Assembly: GCA_030247725.1 (NCBI GenBank)
Contig: JAOTRT010000010.1
Coordinates: 62,001-126,000 of the forward strand
Direction of reading: 5' to 3'
Source of the DNA: Candidatus Nitricoxidireducens bremensis
GTDB lineage: Bacteria; Pseudomonadota; Gammaproteobacteria; Burkholderiales; Rhodocyclaceae
Length of the DNA stretch: 64,000 bases
Part shown: positions 1 to 8,147 of the stretch, one piece after another
How the letters are laid out: each line of letters starts with the position of its first letter
Position numbering within the stretch: the stretch's first letter is position 1
Position numbers and translations under genes: made by a program
The notes under the pieces: model-generated
Told to the model about the DNA's origin: nothing
The model's database searches: none
The model's input: only the letters and a program-made list of their open reading frames with translations

Positions 1-124
1 AAAGCGTGATACCGAACCGGTACTTCAACAATCGCCCGCTCAAGCCGAGAGGAGGCTTTGCATCGACATCCGATTGCGAAGAGGAGGAATCCTCGGCCAT
101 AGAGGTCTTATCGGCCTTGTTCAT
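1..124 (-). CDS. Partial hypothetical protein (N-terminus only, runs off the left edge)
   Basis: An open frame starts at an ATG at 124 and continues uninterrupted to the window edge, giving about 41 residues. It begins MNKADKTSMAEDSSSSQSD, a polar serine-rich start, and then becomes basic (GLSGRLLKYRFG). No signal peptide or known domain can be judged from this fragment. It lies 44 bases downstream of a small membrane-protein gene on the same strand, so it probably belongs to the same operon. No strong Shine-Dalgarno is visible, so the start is tentative. Confidence 0.4.
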   Translation of the reverse strand, partial: MNKADKTSMAEDSSSSQSDVDAKPPLGLSGRLLKYRFGITL

Positions 125-168
125 GACGACATCAGGGTGCTAGCGTAGGCAACAGGCGTGAGCCGGAA

Positions 169-339
169 TCACTTGGCGGTAGGGGAAGACGAACGACCGA
201 ACAAGACGACAATCGCCAAAGAGATGACGGGGGTCAGAAACACCCCCGCCACCAGGACACCCCAGAAGCCAAGACGGGTGTCCTTGCCGATATAGGCGGC
301 GATGATACAAAGCAACATGTAGGCAAGCCAGAAAATCAC
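169..339 (-). CDS. Small two-helix membrane protein, 56 aa, GTG start
   Basis: This short gene begins at a GTG preceded by a good ribosome-binding sequence (GGAGAGG, 4 bases before the start). The protein is almost entirely hydrophobic: one helix at about residues 2-18 (IFWLAYMLLCIIAAYIG), a short polar turn KDTR, and a second helix at about residues 24-47. It ends in a short polar tail (GRSSSPTAK). It sits between the DUF697 gene (385-969) and the partial gene at the window edge, all leftward, which suggests one operon of membrane-associated proteins. I do not recognise a family; the reading is supported by the RBS, hydrophobicity pattern and clean stop. Confidence 0.6.
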   Translation of the reverse strand: MIFWLAYMLLCIIAAYIGKDTRLGFWGVLVAGVFLTPVISLAIVVLFGRSSSPTAK

Positions 340-384
340 CTGACCTCTCCTAGACCGATTTAAAGATGCACCCGCAAGCAGCCA

Positions 385-969
385 TCAGGCCGCGGCCTCG
401 CCCGCCGCCGACTTTGGCACGACCGTCGCCGCAGCCACCTTCATGCCATTGGCGAACTCGGTGCGGAAGTACTCCCGAACGCGTGCTGCATCGAAATCGA
501 GCAGCGTTCCGCCAGCCTCGAAGTGGGCCTCGAAAATCCGGCCTATCGCATAGGTGATCGCTGCCGAGAGTGCGGGAACGGAAGCAACGGCGAAGACATA
601 CCCGAGCACGGGAATGGTCTTGAGACTGCTATAGGCGAGCATCTTGCCGAGGGTAACACTCCCCAGGCTGCCGATGAGCGACAGCACCGCAGCCTTGGCC
701 AGATCCTTGCGATAGTCCACGCCGTAGATGTCCGCCAACTCCTTCACCAGCTTGAGTTCAACGGCAGTAACCGCCACCAGTTCCAGCGCCGGGACGGGCA
801 GGACACCGGCGCCCGCCGACCAGAGCATGTTGCGCTTTATGGCCTCGGCGACTTTGGCATGCCTTGCCTCAAGGGTAAGATCATCCGCACCGGCCGGAGC
901 GGTGCTCCCTTCATTTTCGCCGGCAACCCCATCCTCAACCACGGCTGCTTCCTGATCCGTCTTTTTCAT
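385..969 (-). CDS. DUF697-type membrane-associated protein
   Basis: The 194-residue protein has an acidic N-terminal tail (to about residue 30). A DUF697-like core follows, in which two glycine-rich hydrophobic stretches (around LWSAGAGVLPVPALELVAV and LSLIGSLGSVTLGKMLA) flank a polar segment VKELADIYGVDYRKDLAKAA, a typical signature of that family. A third hydrophobic segment follows (PVLGYVFAVASVPALSAAITYAIG), then a soluble C-terminus. DUF697 proteins often accompany or fuse to small GTPases; none is seen here. The start is supported by GAGGGG upstream of the ATG. It is probably first in a leftward operon with two small genes. Family call by pattern recognition. Confidence 0.6.
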   Translation of the reverse strand: MKKTDQEAAVVEDGVAGENEGSTAPAGADDLTLEARHAKVAEAIKRNMLWSAGAGVLPVPALELVAVTAVELKLVKELADIYGVDYRKDLAKAAVLSLIGSLGSVTLGKMLAYSSLKTIPVLGYVFAVASVPALSAAITYAIGRIFEAHFEAGGTLLDFDAARVREYFRTEFANGMKVAAATVVPKSAAGEAAA

Positions 970-1099
970 TTGGCATTCCCCTCATGAAGAGATACATCGT
1001 TTCGACTATATCAACTAACATCAGGCGAGGCAATGCGGGATTGGGTCGCCGGCCATTCGGCGACATCCCCTCCCGCCCGACAAGCGGCACCCTCCTATC

Positions 1100-1987
1100 G
1101 TGAGTTTCCAGCACATCGTACCTGTCCGGCCCGGCTCCGGGAACACGCCGGTTTTCCTGGTCCACAGCATCGCCGGCGAACTGACCTGGATGAAGCCTCT
1201 GGCGAGCCATATTCCGCCGGAATGGCCTCTTTACGGCTTTGCGGCGCCGGGCCTCAACTCCGACGTCCCCTTCTTCTTCAGCCTCGAAGCCATGGCCGCC
1301 GCCTATCTGCAGGATATCCGCCAGCGGCAACCCCATGGCCCGTATCTGCTCGGCGGATACTCCATGGGGGGCGTCGTCGCCTATGAAATGACGCGGCAAC
1401 TGCAGGCGGCCGGCGAGACGGTCGGACTGCTGGTGATGATCGATGCCTTTGCGCCGCGTCCCGACATCGCGGAAATCATCACATCCTGGAGTCGGAATGG
1501 ACTGCTCATGCAGGTGATATGCAACCAGCTGGCCCTTCAATGGCAAGCGGACCAGCTCCTGCCCCCCGACGCGCTTCCCCGTCTGCCCTTCACGGAACAC
1601 AGCATCTGCGCGGCAACGCATCTGCTAGGCCACTGCAGGGTTCCCCATACGCAGCAGGCGCTACAGAATTACCTGCGCCGCTGCCAGTGGCTGATGCGGG
1701 TGCACGCCCAACTGCTCGCCGATTACAGACCGCGACGACTCTCCGAGGCTGTGGAGGTATTGCTGTTCCGCAACACACTGGGACTGATCGGACGCAACAG
1801 CGCCCTCGCCCTTCCCGTGTTGCCGGATGGGCAGCGCGACCCACCCCATGGCTGGACAAACCTGCTCGAACGTCCGCCTTGCTGCGTGGATGTGGAAGAG
1901 GAGCATTTCCTGTTGAGCAGCGAGCCGGCGATGGGCCTCATTGGTCGAGAACTGGAAAAGCGCCTACAGGAAGAACCTCGGTCCTGA
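1100..1987 (+). CDS. Type II / NRPS-PKS-like thioesterase (alpha/beta hydrolase)
   Basis: A 295-residue protein of the thioesterase-domain family that releases acyl chains from carrier proteins. The oxyanion region is VFLVHSIAGE (18-27), the nucleophile motif is GYSMGG with Ser88, the acid is Asp115 (VMIDAFAP), and the likely catalytic histidine is His269 (EEEHFLL). All members of the triad are present. It is longer than the usual 240-250 residues because of extra helical sequence between about 130 and 205. The best start is a GTG at 1100 with no clear Shine-Dalgarno. It is convergent with the amidotransferase gene and close to an acyl carrier protein gene, a natural partner. The substrate is unknown. 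Confidence 0.75.
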   Translation: MSFQHIVPVRPGSGNTPVFLVHSIAGELTWMKPLASHIPPEWPLYGFAAPGLNSDVPFFFSLEAMAAAYLQDIRQRQPHGPYLLGGYSMGGVVAYEMTRQLQAAGETVGLLVMIDAFAPRPDIAEIITSWSRNGLLMQVICNQLALQWQADQLLPPDALPRLPFTEHSICAATHLLGHCRVPHTQQALQNYLRRCQWLMRVHAQLLADYRPRRLSEAVEVLLFRNTLGLIGRNSALALPVLPDGQRDPPHGWTNLLERPPCCVDVEEEHFLLSSEPAMGLIGRELEKRLQEEPRS

Positions 1988-2031
1988 CACGGCCCCACTC
2001 GCTTGCCCCGTCAAGACCGGAGGCCGCGAAC

Positions 2032-4008
2032 CTACTCCGGCATAGGAGCCTGATGACGCAGGTCTATGCCCCTGACCAAGGGCGAATCCGCCCATTTCCG
2101 GATCGGGGGCGTTGCGTGCTGGACAAAGAAGCGGTGCTGAAGGGCAATGCTCAGCAGGAAAATGAAGGCCTGGTTCTCCTTGGTGCTGATCTCGGCCGGC
2201 GGACTATTGATGATTTTCTGGCCGAGGGAGCGTGCGAACTTCCCGTCCAGAAAAGGCATCTTGGCAAGCTCATCGGCACTGAGCAGCAGTTCGAGATAAT
2301 CGGGACGGCAGTCCACAAAGGCGGCGCTGTCGGGCGCACGATAGGGAAACTTGCGCTTATCCACGATGGCAGGCGGCAGCTTGTCGCGAAACGCCTGACG
2401 CAACAGCCGTTTCTCGTCGTAGCCGTCATCGAAGCGCAGATTGACCGCGGCAGCCGCCTTCACAACCGCGGGGTCCAGGAAGGGACAGCGGTTCTCGACA
2501 CCATGGGCAAGACTCATGCGCTCGCCTTGTGTCGATAACAGGTAGCCGGCCAGCAAGGTACGGAATTCCAGCCACTGGGCCTTATGGATCGAGGTCATGC
2601 CGGCATAGCCGGGCGCCGCAGACACGAGGGACGAGATCGCTGCGAATGGGTCGCCCGCATTCTTGATGAGCCGCGCGGCGAATCGCCCGTTCTGGAAACG
2701 CAGTTCGTGGGAAAACAGGCCCGGCATGCGCTCGCCGGAGAACTGCTGATACAGGCCGGTCAGTGCGGCGATGTCCTGGGGACCGTAATGGGCCAGATGC
2801 GGGTAAAGACGTTCCAGCCGTGCCCGGCGCTGCACTTCATCCAGGTCTGCCCAGGCCTCCCTCAGCAGGACTTCCTTGAACAAGTCATAACCCAGGAAGG
2901 CCTCATCCGCGCCTTCGCCGGAAAGCACCACCTTGATCCCGGCCTGCCGGGTCAGGGCAGACAGCAGATACATGGGAACGAAGGCGCTGCGGAAAGCCGG
3001 AATTTCCGCATGCCAGGCAGCGGCGGGAAAGTTGTCGACGATGTCCCGATGGGAAATGTTCAGGGCATGGTGCCGGCTGCCGAGGAGGGCCGCCATCTCG
3101 CGCTGTTGGGCGGACTCGTCATATTGCTGGTCGGCGAAACCGATGGAAAACGTGGCAAGCGGATGCGCGCTGAGTTCCTTCGCCAGCAGGGCGACAATGG
3201 CGGAATCGACACCGCCGCTCAGGTACACCCCCACCTCGACATCGCTGCGCAAGCGCAACGCAACGCTTTGCCGCAACTGCTGGCGGATGAGTTCCAGAGC
3301 CTCGGCTTCGGAGGCGACGGCGGTGTCGCCCTCGAAATCCAGGCTTTCGTAGGCGACGATCTCGGTCCCCGCCGGACGGCAGCGCAACCAATGGCCCATC
3401 GGCAGCTGATGGATGCCGCGGAAGCCGGTCTGCTCGGGCAAGGGGGTCCAGACGGCGACGATCGAGGCGAGCTGTTCGGGGTCATGCTCGAAGACAAAGC
3501 CGGGGAACGCCATGAAGGCCTTCATCTCGGAGGCAAACAGCAGCCCCTCACCGGAAGCGGCATAGAACAGGGGACGCTTGCCGTAGCGGTCCCGTGCCAG
3601 GATCAACTCGTCGCGATCACGGTCGTACAAGGCAAAGGCGAAACCGCCATTCAGGCGGGGAAGACAGGCGGCTCCCCACTGAATCCAAGCCTGCAGCAGC
3701 ACCTCGGTATCGGAATGCGTCGCGAAGCGGCAGCCCAACGCTTCGAGTTCATCCCGCAATTCCAGATAGTTGTAGATCTCGCCGTTGTAACAAAGCCAAT
3801 AGCGCCGGGTGACATCGGACAGGGGTTGAACACCGGCCTCGACATCGATGATCGACAAGCGGGTGGACCCCAAGCCGCAACGCGCATCCATGACATAGCC
3901 GCTGGCATCGGGTCCCCGGTGGGCGATGGCCTGCAACATCCCCAGCAAGGTTTCCGGATACGCCTCGATAGCCAGGGCGGGATGAAAGAAGCCGGCAATG
4001 CCGCACAT
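2032..4008 (-). CDS. Asparagine synthetase B-like glutamine-hydrolysing amidotransferase
   Basis: The 658-residue protein starts MCGIAGFF, so Cys2 is the N-terminal nucleophile of the class II glutaminase domain (about 1-210). The synthetase domain carries the ATP pyrophosphatase loop SGGVDS (264-269) and later SGEGADE. This is the architecture of AsnB, which adenylates a carboxylate and amidates it with ammonia from glutamine. A family motif is altered to RDRYGKRPLFY. Adjacent acyl carrier protein and nearby thioesterase genes suggest it may amidate a carrier-bound or secondary-metabolite carboxylate rather than aspartate. AsnB-like enzymes of this kind occur in surface-polysaccharide and small-molecule clusters. 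True asparagine synthesis cannot be excluded. Confidence 0.85.
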   Translation of the reverse strand: MCGIAGFFHPALAIEAYPETLLGMLQAIAHRGPDASGYVMDARCGLGSTRLSIIDVEAGVQPLSDVTRRYWLCYNGEIYNYLELRDELEALGCRFATHSDTEVLLQAWIQWGAACLPRLNGGFAFALYDRDRDELILARDRYGKRPLFYAASGEGLLFASEMKAFMAFPGFVFEHDPEQLASIVAVWTPLPEQTGFRGIHQLPMGHWLRCRPAGTEIVAYESLDFEGDTAVASEAEALELIRQQLRQSVALRLRSDVEVGVYLSGGVDSAIVALLAKELSAHPLATFSIGFADQQYDESAQQREMAALLGSRHHALNISHRDIVDNFPAAAWHAEIPAFRSAFVPMYLLSALTRQAGIKVVLSGEGADEAFLGYDLFKEVLLREAWADLDEVQRRARLERLYPHLAHYGPQDIAALTGLYQQFSGERMPGLFSHELRFQNGRFAARLIKNAGDPFAAISSLVSAAPGYAGMTSIHKAQWLEFRTLLAGYLLSTQGERMSLAHGVENRCPFLDPAVVKAAAAVNLRFDDGYDEKRLLRQAFRDKLPPAIVDKRKFPYRAPDSAAFVDCRPDYLELLLSADELAKMPFLDGKFARSLGQKIINSPPAEISTKENQAFIFLLSIALQHRFFVQHATPPIRKWADSPLVRGIDLRHQAPMPE

Positions 4009-4015
4009 GACGTGC

Positions 4016-4291
4016 CTAGCCGCCCTGCACGCCGTCCCCCGCCCCGGCTTGGCCCGGTGAGGTTTTCAGGAAGACATATTCCCGAATCCGGGCCAGGCTG
4101 GTCAGCACATTGCCGGTCATTTCTTCCTCGGAAAACCGGAAGCTGAATTCCTTTTCGAGGAAGCGGCACAGCTGCACGTAACCGAACGAGTCCATGACTC
4201 CCGCCTTGAACAGATCGGTGTCTTCCGGAAACGACTCATCGAACTCGATCAGGAAACGCTGCTCGATATATTCGCGGATCTTGTCACTCAT
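4016..4291 (-). CDS. Acyl carrier protein
   Basis: A 91-residue acyl carrier protein beginning MSDKIREYIEQRF. The phosphopantetheine site is Ser35 in the context GVMDSFGYVQL, where the usual DSL is DSF. Helix II and III follow (LCRFLEKEFSFRFSEEEMTG). The reading frame stays open upstream to 4528, but that 79-residue extension does not look like carrier-protein sequence, so I chose the internal ATG at 4291. It ends 7 bases before the amidotransferase start, so the two are surely co-transcribed. Together with the convergent thioesterase, it suggests a minimal carrier-bound amidation and release pathway. No ketosynthase, adenylation domain or phosphopantetheinyl transferase is present nearby. 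Confidence 0.75.
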   Translation of the reverse strand: MSDKIREYIEQRFLIEFDESFPEDTDLFKAGVMDSFGYVQLCRFLEKEFSFRFSEEEMTGNVLTSLARIREYVFLKTSPGQAGAGDGVQGG

Positions 4292-4591
4292 TGGATGGGC
4301 GGCCTGCAAGTGGGGATCAAGGATGAGGAACCGGCGGCGAGCGAAGCTCCATGCCCGGATGATAATCTCAAACCAGCGATCCCCGGAAATGCCCCGCGGA
4401 AGATGCATCGCCCCCCCGGTCTTGAGCCAGCGGCGGAAGCGGAATTGCGTGTCGAATGCCGCCTGTGAGGTGTTTCTCCACGGCATTGCGCCGACCCCAT
4501 CCATCGGAAGCCGATCAAAGTTGCTCACGGGCGCTTAAAATTGCGACCAGTGCTGGACAACAGAATGCATCCGAATCCGAATTCCACAGAA

Positions 4592-4945
4592 ATGACCACT
4601 ACTAAGATTTACGGCATCAAGAATTGCGACACGATGAAGAAGGCCTTCGCCTGGTGCGAAGAGCACGGCGTGAGCTACGAATTCCACGACTACAAGAAGC
4701 AGGGGGTGCCCCGCGAACGGCTGGTGGCCTGGTGCAAGGCGGCGGGATGGAAGACGCTGCTCAACACCCGCGGCCCCACCTTCCGCAAGCTGCCGCCCGA
4801 GCGCCAGGAGATCGCCACCCAGAGCGCGGCGGTGGCGGTGATGATGGAGTTCCCCAGCGCCATCAAGCGGCCAGTGGTGGAAACGGAAACCGGCCAGCTG
4901 CTGGTGGGCTTCGATCCAGCCATGTTCGAGAGCTTCGTCAAATGA
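4592..4945 (+). CDS. ArsC/Spx-family reductase (YffB-like)
   Basis: A 117-residue thioredoxin-fold protein of the ArsC/Spx/YffB family. It begins MTTTKIYGIKNCDTMKKA and carries a single active-site cysteine in NCDTMKKA, followed by the family segment YEFHDYKKQG and the C-terminal TRGPTFRKLP and AIKRPVVE motifs. The protein matches the family length exactly from this ATG, and an upstream in-frame ATG at 4541 is less likely. Most YffB-type members are predicted glutathione-dependent thiol reductases rather than true arsenate reductases. Its stop codon overlaps the Hsp33 start by four bases, so the two stress-thiol genes are translationally coupled. Confidence 0.8.
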   Translation: MTTTKIYGIKNCDTMKKAFAWCEEHGVSYEFHDYKKQGVPRERLVAWCKAAGWKTLLNTRGPTFRKLPPERQEIATQSAAVAVMMEFPSAIKRPVVETETGQLLVGFDPAMFESFVK

Positions 4946-5802
4946 GCGACGCCGTACACCGCTTCCTGCTCGAAGACCTGGACATCCGCGGCACCCTGAT
5001 CCGCCTCGGCCCGACATGGCACGAGTTGCAGGCGCGGCGCGATTACGCGCCGGCCGTACGCGACATGCTCGGCGAACTGGCGGCGGTGACGGCCATGATC
5101 GGCAGCAGCCTCAAGATGCCGGGCCGCCTGAGTTTCCAGCTGCAGGGCCACGGACCGGTGCGCATGTTGGTGATGGATTGCGACGAGCAGATGCGGCTGC
5201 GCGGCATGGCCCAGACGCGGGAGGGCGCGTCCATCGCCGCCGGCACGGTGCCCGAACTTCTCGGCGACGGCCAGTTGGTGCTGACCCTGCAGACCGACAC
5301 CGCCCCCGACCGTCCCTACCAGAGCGTCGTGCCCCTTGCCGGCAGCCGGCTGGCGGACATCTTCGAGCACTATTTGGAGCAGTCCGAACAGACGCCGACG
5401 CACATCATGCTGGCAGCCGACGAACGCTATGCCTGCGGCCTGCTGCTGCAGAAGCTGCCGGACGCCGACCGCCGCGACGCGGACGGCTGGAACCGCATCC
5501 TCCACCTCGCCGCCACGGTGAGCGCCGCCGAGCTTGCCCTGCCGGCGGAAACCCTGCTCGGCAGGCTGTTTCCCGAGGAGACGGTGCGTCTCTTCGACCC
5601 CGTTCCCGTCCATTACCATTGCCCGCGCGACGAGGAGAAGGTGCTCGACATGCTGCGCAGCCTGGGTCGCGAAGAGGTGGAGGACATCCTCGAAGAGCAC
5701 GACCAGATCCTGATCCAGGACGACATCTGCAACCACGAGTATCGCTACGGCGAGGAGATATTGGAGACGCTGTTCACGCCGCCGAAGCGCACCCTGCACT
5801 GA
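4942..5802 (+). CDS. hslO: Hsp33-family redox chaperone with a degraded zinc site
   Basis: A 286-residue Hsp33. In the classical protein the holdase is activated when a CxC...CxxC zinc centre is oxidised. Here the N-terminal substrate-binding domain (about 1-220) is intact, and the linker and C-terminal helix pattern is recognisable (VLDMLRSLGREEVEDILEEH). The four cysteines, however, are reduced to two: Cys227 in VHYHCPRD, with Tyr225 in place of the first cysteine, and Cys263 in DDICNHEY, with Asp260 in place of the third. Zinc binding, if any, must use other ligands. Its start overlaps the stop of the ArsC-like gene by four bases. Confidence 0.85.
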   Translation: MSDAVHRFLLEDLDIRGTLIRLGPTWHELQARRDYAPAVRDMLGELAAVTAMIGSSLKMPGRLSFQLQGHGPVRMLVMDCDEQMRLRGMAQTREGASIAAGTVPELLGDGQLVLTLQTDTAPDRPYQSVVPLAGSRLADIFEHYLEQSEQTPTHIMLAADERYACGLLLQKLPDADRRDADGWNRILHLAATVSAAELALPAETLLGRLFPEETVRLFDPVPVHYHCPRDEEKVLDMLRSLGREEVEDILEEHDQILIQDDICNHEYRYGEEILETLFTPPKRTLH

Positions 5803-5833
5803 GTGTTCATCGGATATTCACCGAATATTCACC

Positions 5834-5861
5834 TTGACCATTCCGCATCGACTTGCATAAC
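5834..5861 (+). promoter_or_regulatory. Possible sigma-70 promoter upstream of hupB
   Basis: TTGACC (5834-5839) and CATAAC (5856-5861) are separated by 16 bases, in the 228-base gap between hslO and the HU gene. Just upstream is a short direct repeat (ATTCACCGAATATTCACC, 5823-5833 region). The match is modest and the leader to the HU start would be about 160 bases. Nothing else recognisable was found in this gap. Confidence 0.3.
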
Positions 5862-6030
5862 ATCGCCGCCAATCCCTGATGCGGCAAGCCTTCATGACGT
5901 GCGATAAGCGGCGCAACGACGGCAACACTGCCCGGGGAAGAAAAGAAAACAACGCGCGGAATTTTTCCTGCACGCTAAAATCCAGCCCAGCCATATGGCT
6001 GCAACACTCTCATCAATCGGAGGCATTTGG

Positions 6031-6318
6031 ATGAACAAAGCTGAACTTATCGAAGTCGCCGCCAAGGAAGCCGGCATCAGCAAGGCCGCTGCCAACAAGG
6101 CTCTCGACGCCATGCTGGCCGCTGTCGTCAAGGCGGTTTCCAAGGCTGACTCGGTCACGCTGGTGGGCTTCGGCACCTTCAAGTCCGCCAAGCGCGCTGC
6201 GCGTACGGGCAAGAACCCGAAGACCGGCGACACGATCAAGATTCCGGCCACGACGGTGCCGAAGTTCACCGCAGGCGCAGGCTTCAAGGCCGCCGTCGCC
6301 GGCAAGAAGAAGAAGTAA
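6031..6318 (+). CDS. hupB: DNA-binding protein HU-beta
   Basis: A 95-residue HU protein, starting [19 protein letters not shown] after a good GGAGG ribosome-binding site. An upstream in-frame ATG at 5995 gives an unneeded extension. The dimerisation helices, the [22 protein letters not shown] beta-arm region and the DNA-clamping sequence [11 protein letters not shown] are present. The C-terminus ends in a lysine run (AGKKKK). HU is a nucleoid-architecture protein that bends DNA. The gene stands alone and is followed within 13 bases by a strong terminator shared with the convergent hydrogenase operon. Confidence 0.95.
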   Translation: MNKAELIEVAAKEAGISKAAANKALDAMLAAVVKAVSKADSVTLVGFGTFKSAKRAARTGKNPKTGDTIKIPATTVPKFTAGAGFKAAVAGKKKK

Positions 6319-6330
6319 GCAGGTTTCCTG

Positions 6331-6369
6331 CAATGAAAAAGCCCGCGCATCGCGCGGGCTTTTTCATTG
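6331..6369. terminator. Bidirectional rho-independent terminator between hupB and hynL
   Basis: A perfect inverted repeat, AAAAAGCCCGCGC at 6336-6348 and GCGCGGGCTTTTT at 6353-6365, separated by four bases. It extends outward with CAATG/CATTG and has runs of A and T on both sides. It can end transcription of hupB rightward and of the hydrogenase operon leftward. Confidence 0.9.
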
Positions 6370-6383
6370 TCGGCAGCGCCACC

Positions 6384-8147
6384 TCACAACACGCGGGTTT
6401 CGTAGGCCGCCGCGTTCTCGTCCACGAGATGCACGGCGCAGGCAATGCAGGGATCGAAGCTGTGGATGGTGCGCAGCACTTCGATGGGCTGCTTGGGATC
6501 ATGCACGGCATGGCCCTTCAACGCCGCCTCGTAGGCACCCGACTTGCCCGCCGGGTCCCGGGGACCGGCGTTCCAGGTGCTCGGCACCACGGCCTGGTAG
6601 TTGGCGATCTGCTGGTCCTCGATGACGATCCAGTGGGCCAGGCCGCCGCGCGGCGCCTCCATGAAACCCACGCCCTGGGCCTTGCGCGGCCACGTGGCCG
6701 GGTCCCACAGGGCTTCGTTGAAGGTGGCGACGTCGCCGGCCTTGATGTTGGCGACGAGCTGGTCGTACCAGCCCTGCATGGCGTCCACGAGTATCTTGGT
6801 CTCCAGCGTACGCGCCGCCGTGCGCCCCAGCGTCGAATACAGGGCTGCCACCGGCAGGTCGAGCTTCTTCAGGGCCATGCCCACCAGTTCCTGCGTCGGT
6901 TCGTGGCCCTTGGCGTAGAGCATGAGCACGCGCGCCAGGGGGCCGACTTCCATGGCCCGGCCTTTCCAGCGCGGCGACTTGAGCCAGGAGTAGGCCTTTT
7001 CCACGGGGAGGTGGGCGAAGGGAGGCTTCGGCCCCGTGTAGTCGAGTTTGGTCTCGCCCTTGTAGGGATGCAGCCCCTGGTCCCGGCCGCCGGCGTAGTC
7101 GTACCAGGAGTGGGCGATGTATTCCTGGATCTGGTCGTCGGCGTTCAGGTCCACCTCGTGGATGCGCGTCAAGTCCCGGTCCAGGATGGCGCCGCGCGGG
7201 AACAGGAAGCTCGCCGTGTCGCCCAAGCCTTTCGCCGGCAGGTCGCCGTAGCAGAGGAAGTTGCCCAGCCCCTCGCCCTGTTTGAACCAGTCCTTGTAGA
7301 AGCCGGCAATGGCCAGGGTGTCGGGCACATAGACCTGATCCACGAAGCTCTTCATCGAGCGGATGACTTCCTGGATGCGCGCCAGGCCCGTGACGTCGAG
7401 GGCCGTGCCGCCCTGGCCGCCCCGGTAGTGGGGGCCCTTGCCGCGGCCGGGATGGTTCGGGTAGATGCTGATGGCGATGGGCGCGCCGCCGACGACGAAG
7501 TTGGGATGGGGATTCTTGCCGCCGAGGATGGCGTGCAGGGCCACCACGTCGCGCTGCCAGCCGAGGGCTTCCAGATAGTGGGCGACAGCCATGAGGTTCG
7601 CCTCCGGCGGCAGCCGGTAGGCCGGATGGCCCCAGTAGCCGTTCTGGAAGATGCCGAGCTTGCCGGTCTCGACGAAAGCCTTGAGGCGCTTCTGCACGTC
7701 GGCGAAATAGCCGGGCGACGACAGGGGATGGGAGCTGATGGATTGGGCCAGCCCCGAAGTCGCCTTCGGGTCCGCCTTCAGGGCCGACACCACATCCACC
7801 CAGTCGAGGGCGTGCAGGTGGTAGAAGTGCATCACGTGATCGTGGATGTACTGGGCGCCGATCATCAGGTTGCGGATCAGTTCGGCATTCTGCGGGATCG
7901 GATACTTGAGGGCGTCCTCGACGGCGCGCACCGAGGCGATGGCATGCACCACCGTGCACACGCCGCAGATGCGCTGGGCGTAGGCCCAGGCGTCGCGCGG
8001 GTCGCGGCCGCGCAGGATCAGCTCGATGCCGCGCACCATGGTGCCCGCCGAATACGCTTCCGCGATGGCGCCGTCCTTCATCTGCGCCTCGATGCGCAGG
8101 TGGCCCTCGATGCGGGTGATGGGGTCGATGACGAGACGTTCGCTCAT
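6384..8147 (-). CDS. hynL: [NiFe] hydrogenase large subunit (Isp-type)
   Basis: The 587-residue catalytic subunit carries the Ni-Fe(CN)2CO site. Its four nickel-binding cysteines are visible: Cys61 and Cys64 in RICGVC and Cys567 and Cys570 in DPCIACAVH. A 14-residue tail follows His573 (LVDENAAAYETRVL), so the protein needs cleavage by an endopeptidase of the HupD/HyaD class, which is not encoded in the window. It is last in the hynS-isp1-isp2-hynL operon and its start overlaps isp2 by four bases. This order is characteristic of Isp-type uptake or bidirectional hydrogenases known from purple sulfur bacteria such as Thiocapsa. Confidence 0.93.
   Translation of the reverse strand: MSERLVIDPITRIEGHLRIEAQMKDGAIAEAYSAGTMVRGIELILRGRDPRDAWAYAQRICGVCTVVHAIASVRAVEDALKYPIPQNAELIRNLMIGAQYIHDHVMHFYHLHALDWVDVVSALKADPKATSGLAQSISSHPLSSPGYFADVQKRLKAFVETGKLGIFQNGYWGHPAYRLPPEANLMAVAHYLEALGWQRDVVALHAILGGKNPHPNFVVGGAPIAISIYPNHPGRGKGPHYRGGQGGTALDVTGLARIQEVIRSMKSFVDQVYVPDTLAIAGFYKDWFKQGEGLGNFLCYGDLPAKGLGDTASFLFPRGAILDRDLTRIHEVDLNADDQIQEYIAHSWYDYAGGRDQGLHPYKGETKLDYTGPKPPFAHLPVEKAYSWLKSPRWKGRAMEVGPLARVLMLYAKGHEPTQELVGMALKKLDLPVAALYSTLGRTAARTLETKILVDAMQGWYDQLVANIKAGDVATFNEALWDPATWPRKAQGVGFMEAPRGGLAHWIVIEDQQIANYQAVVPSTWNAGPRDPAGKSGAYEAALKGHAVHDPKQPIEVLRTIHSFDPCIACAVHLVDENAAAYETRVL

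Noticed and set aside
4292..4528. 79-residue N-terminal extension of the acyl carrier protein
   Set aside because: The extension has no carrier-protein features and a full-length ACP starts at the internal ATG.
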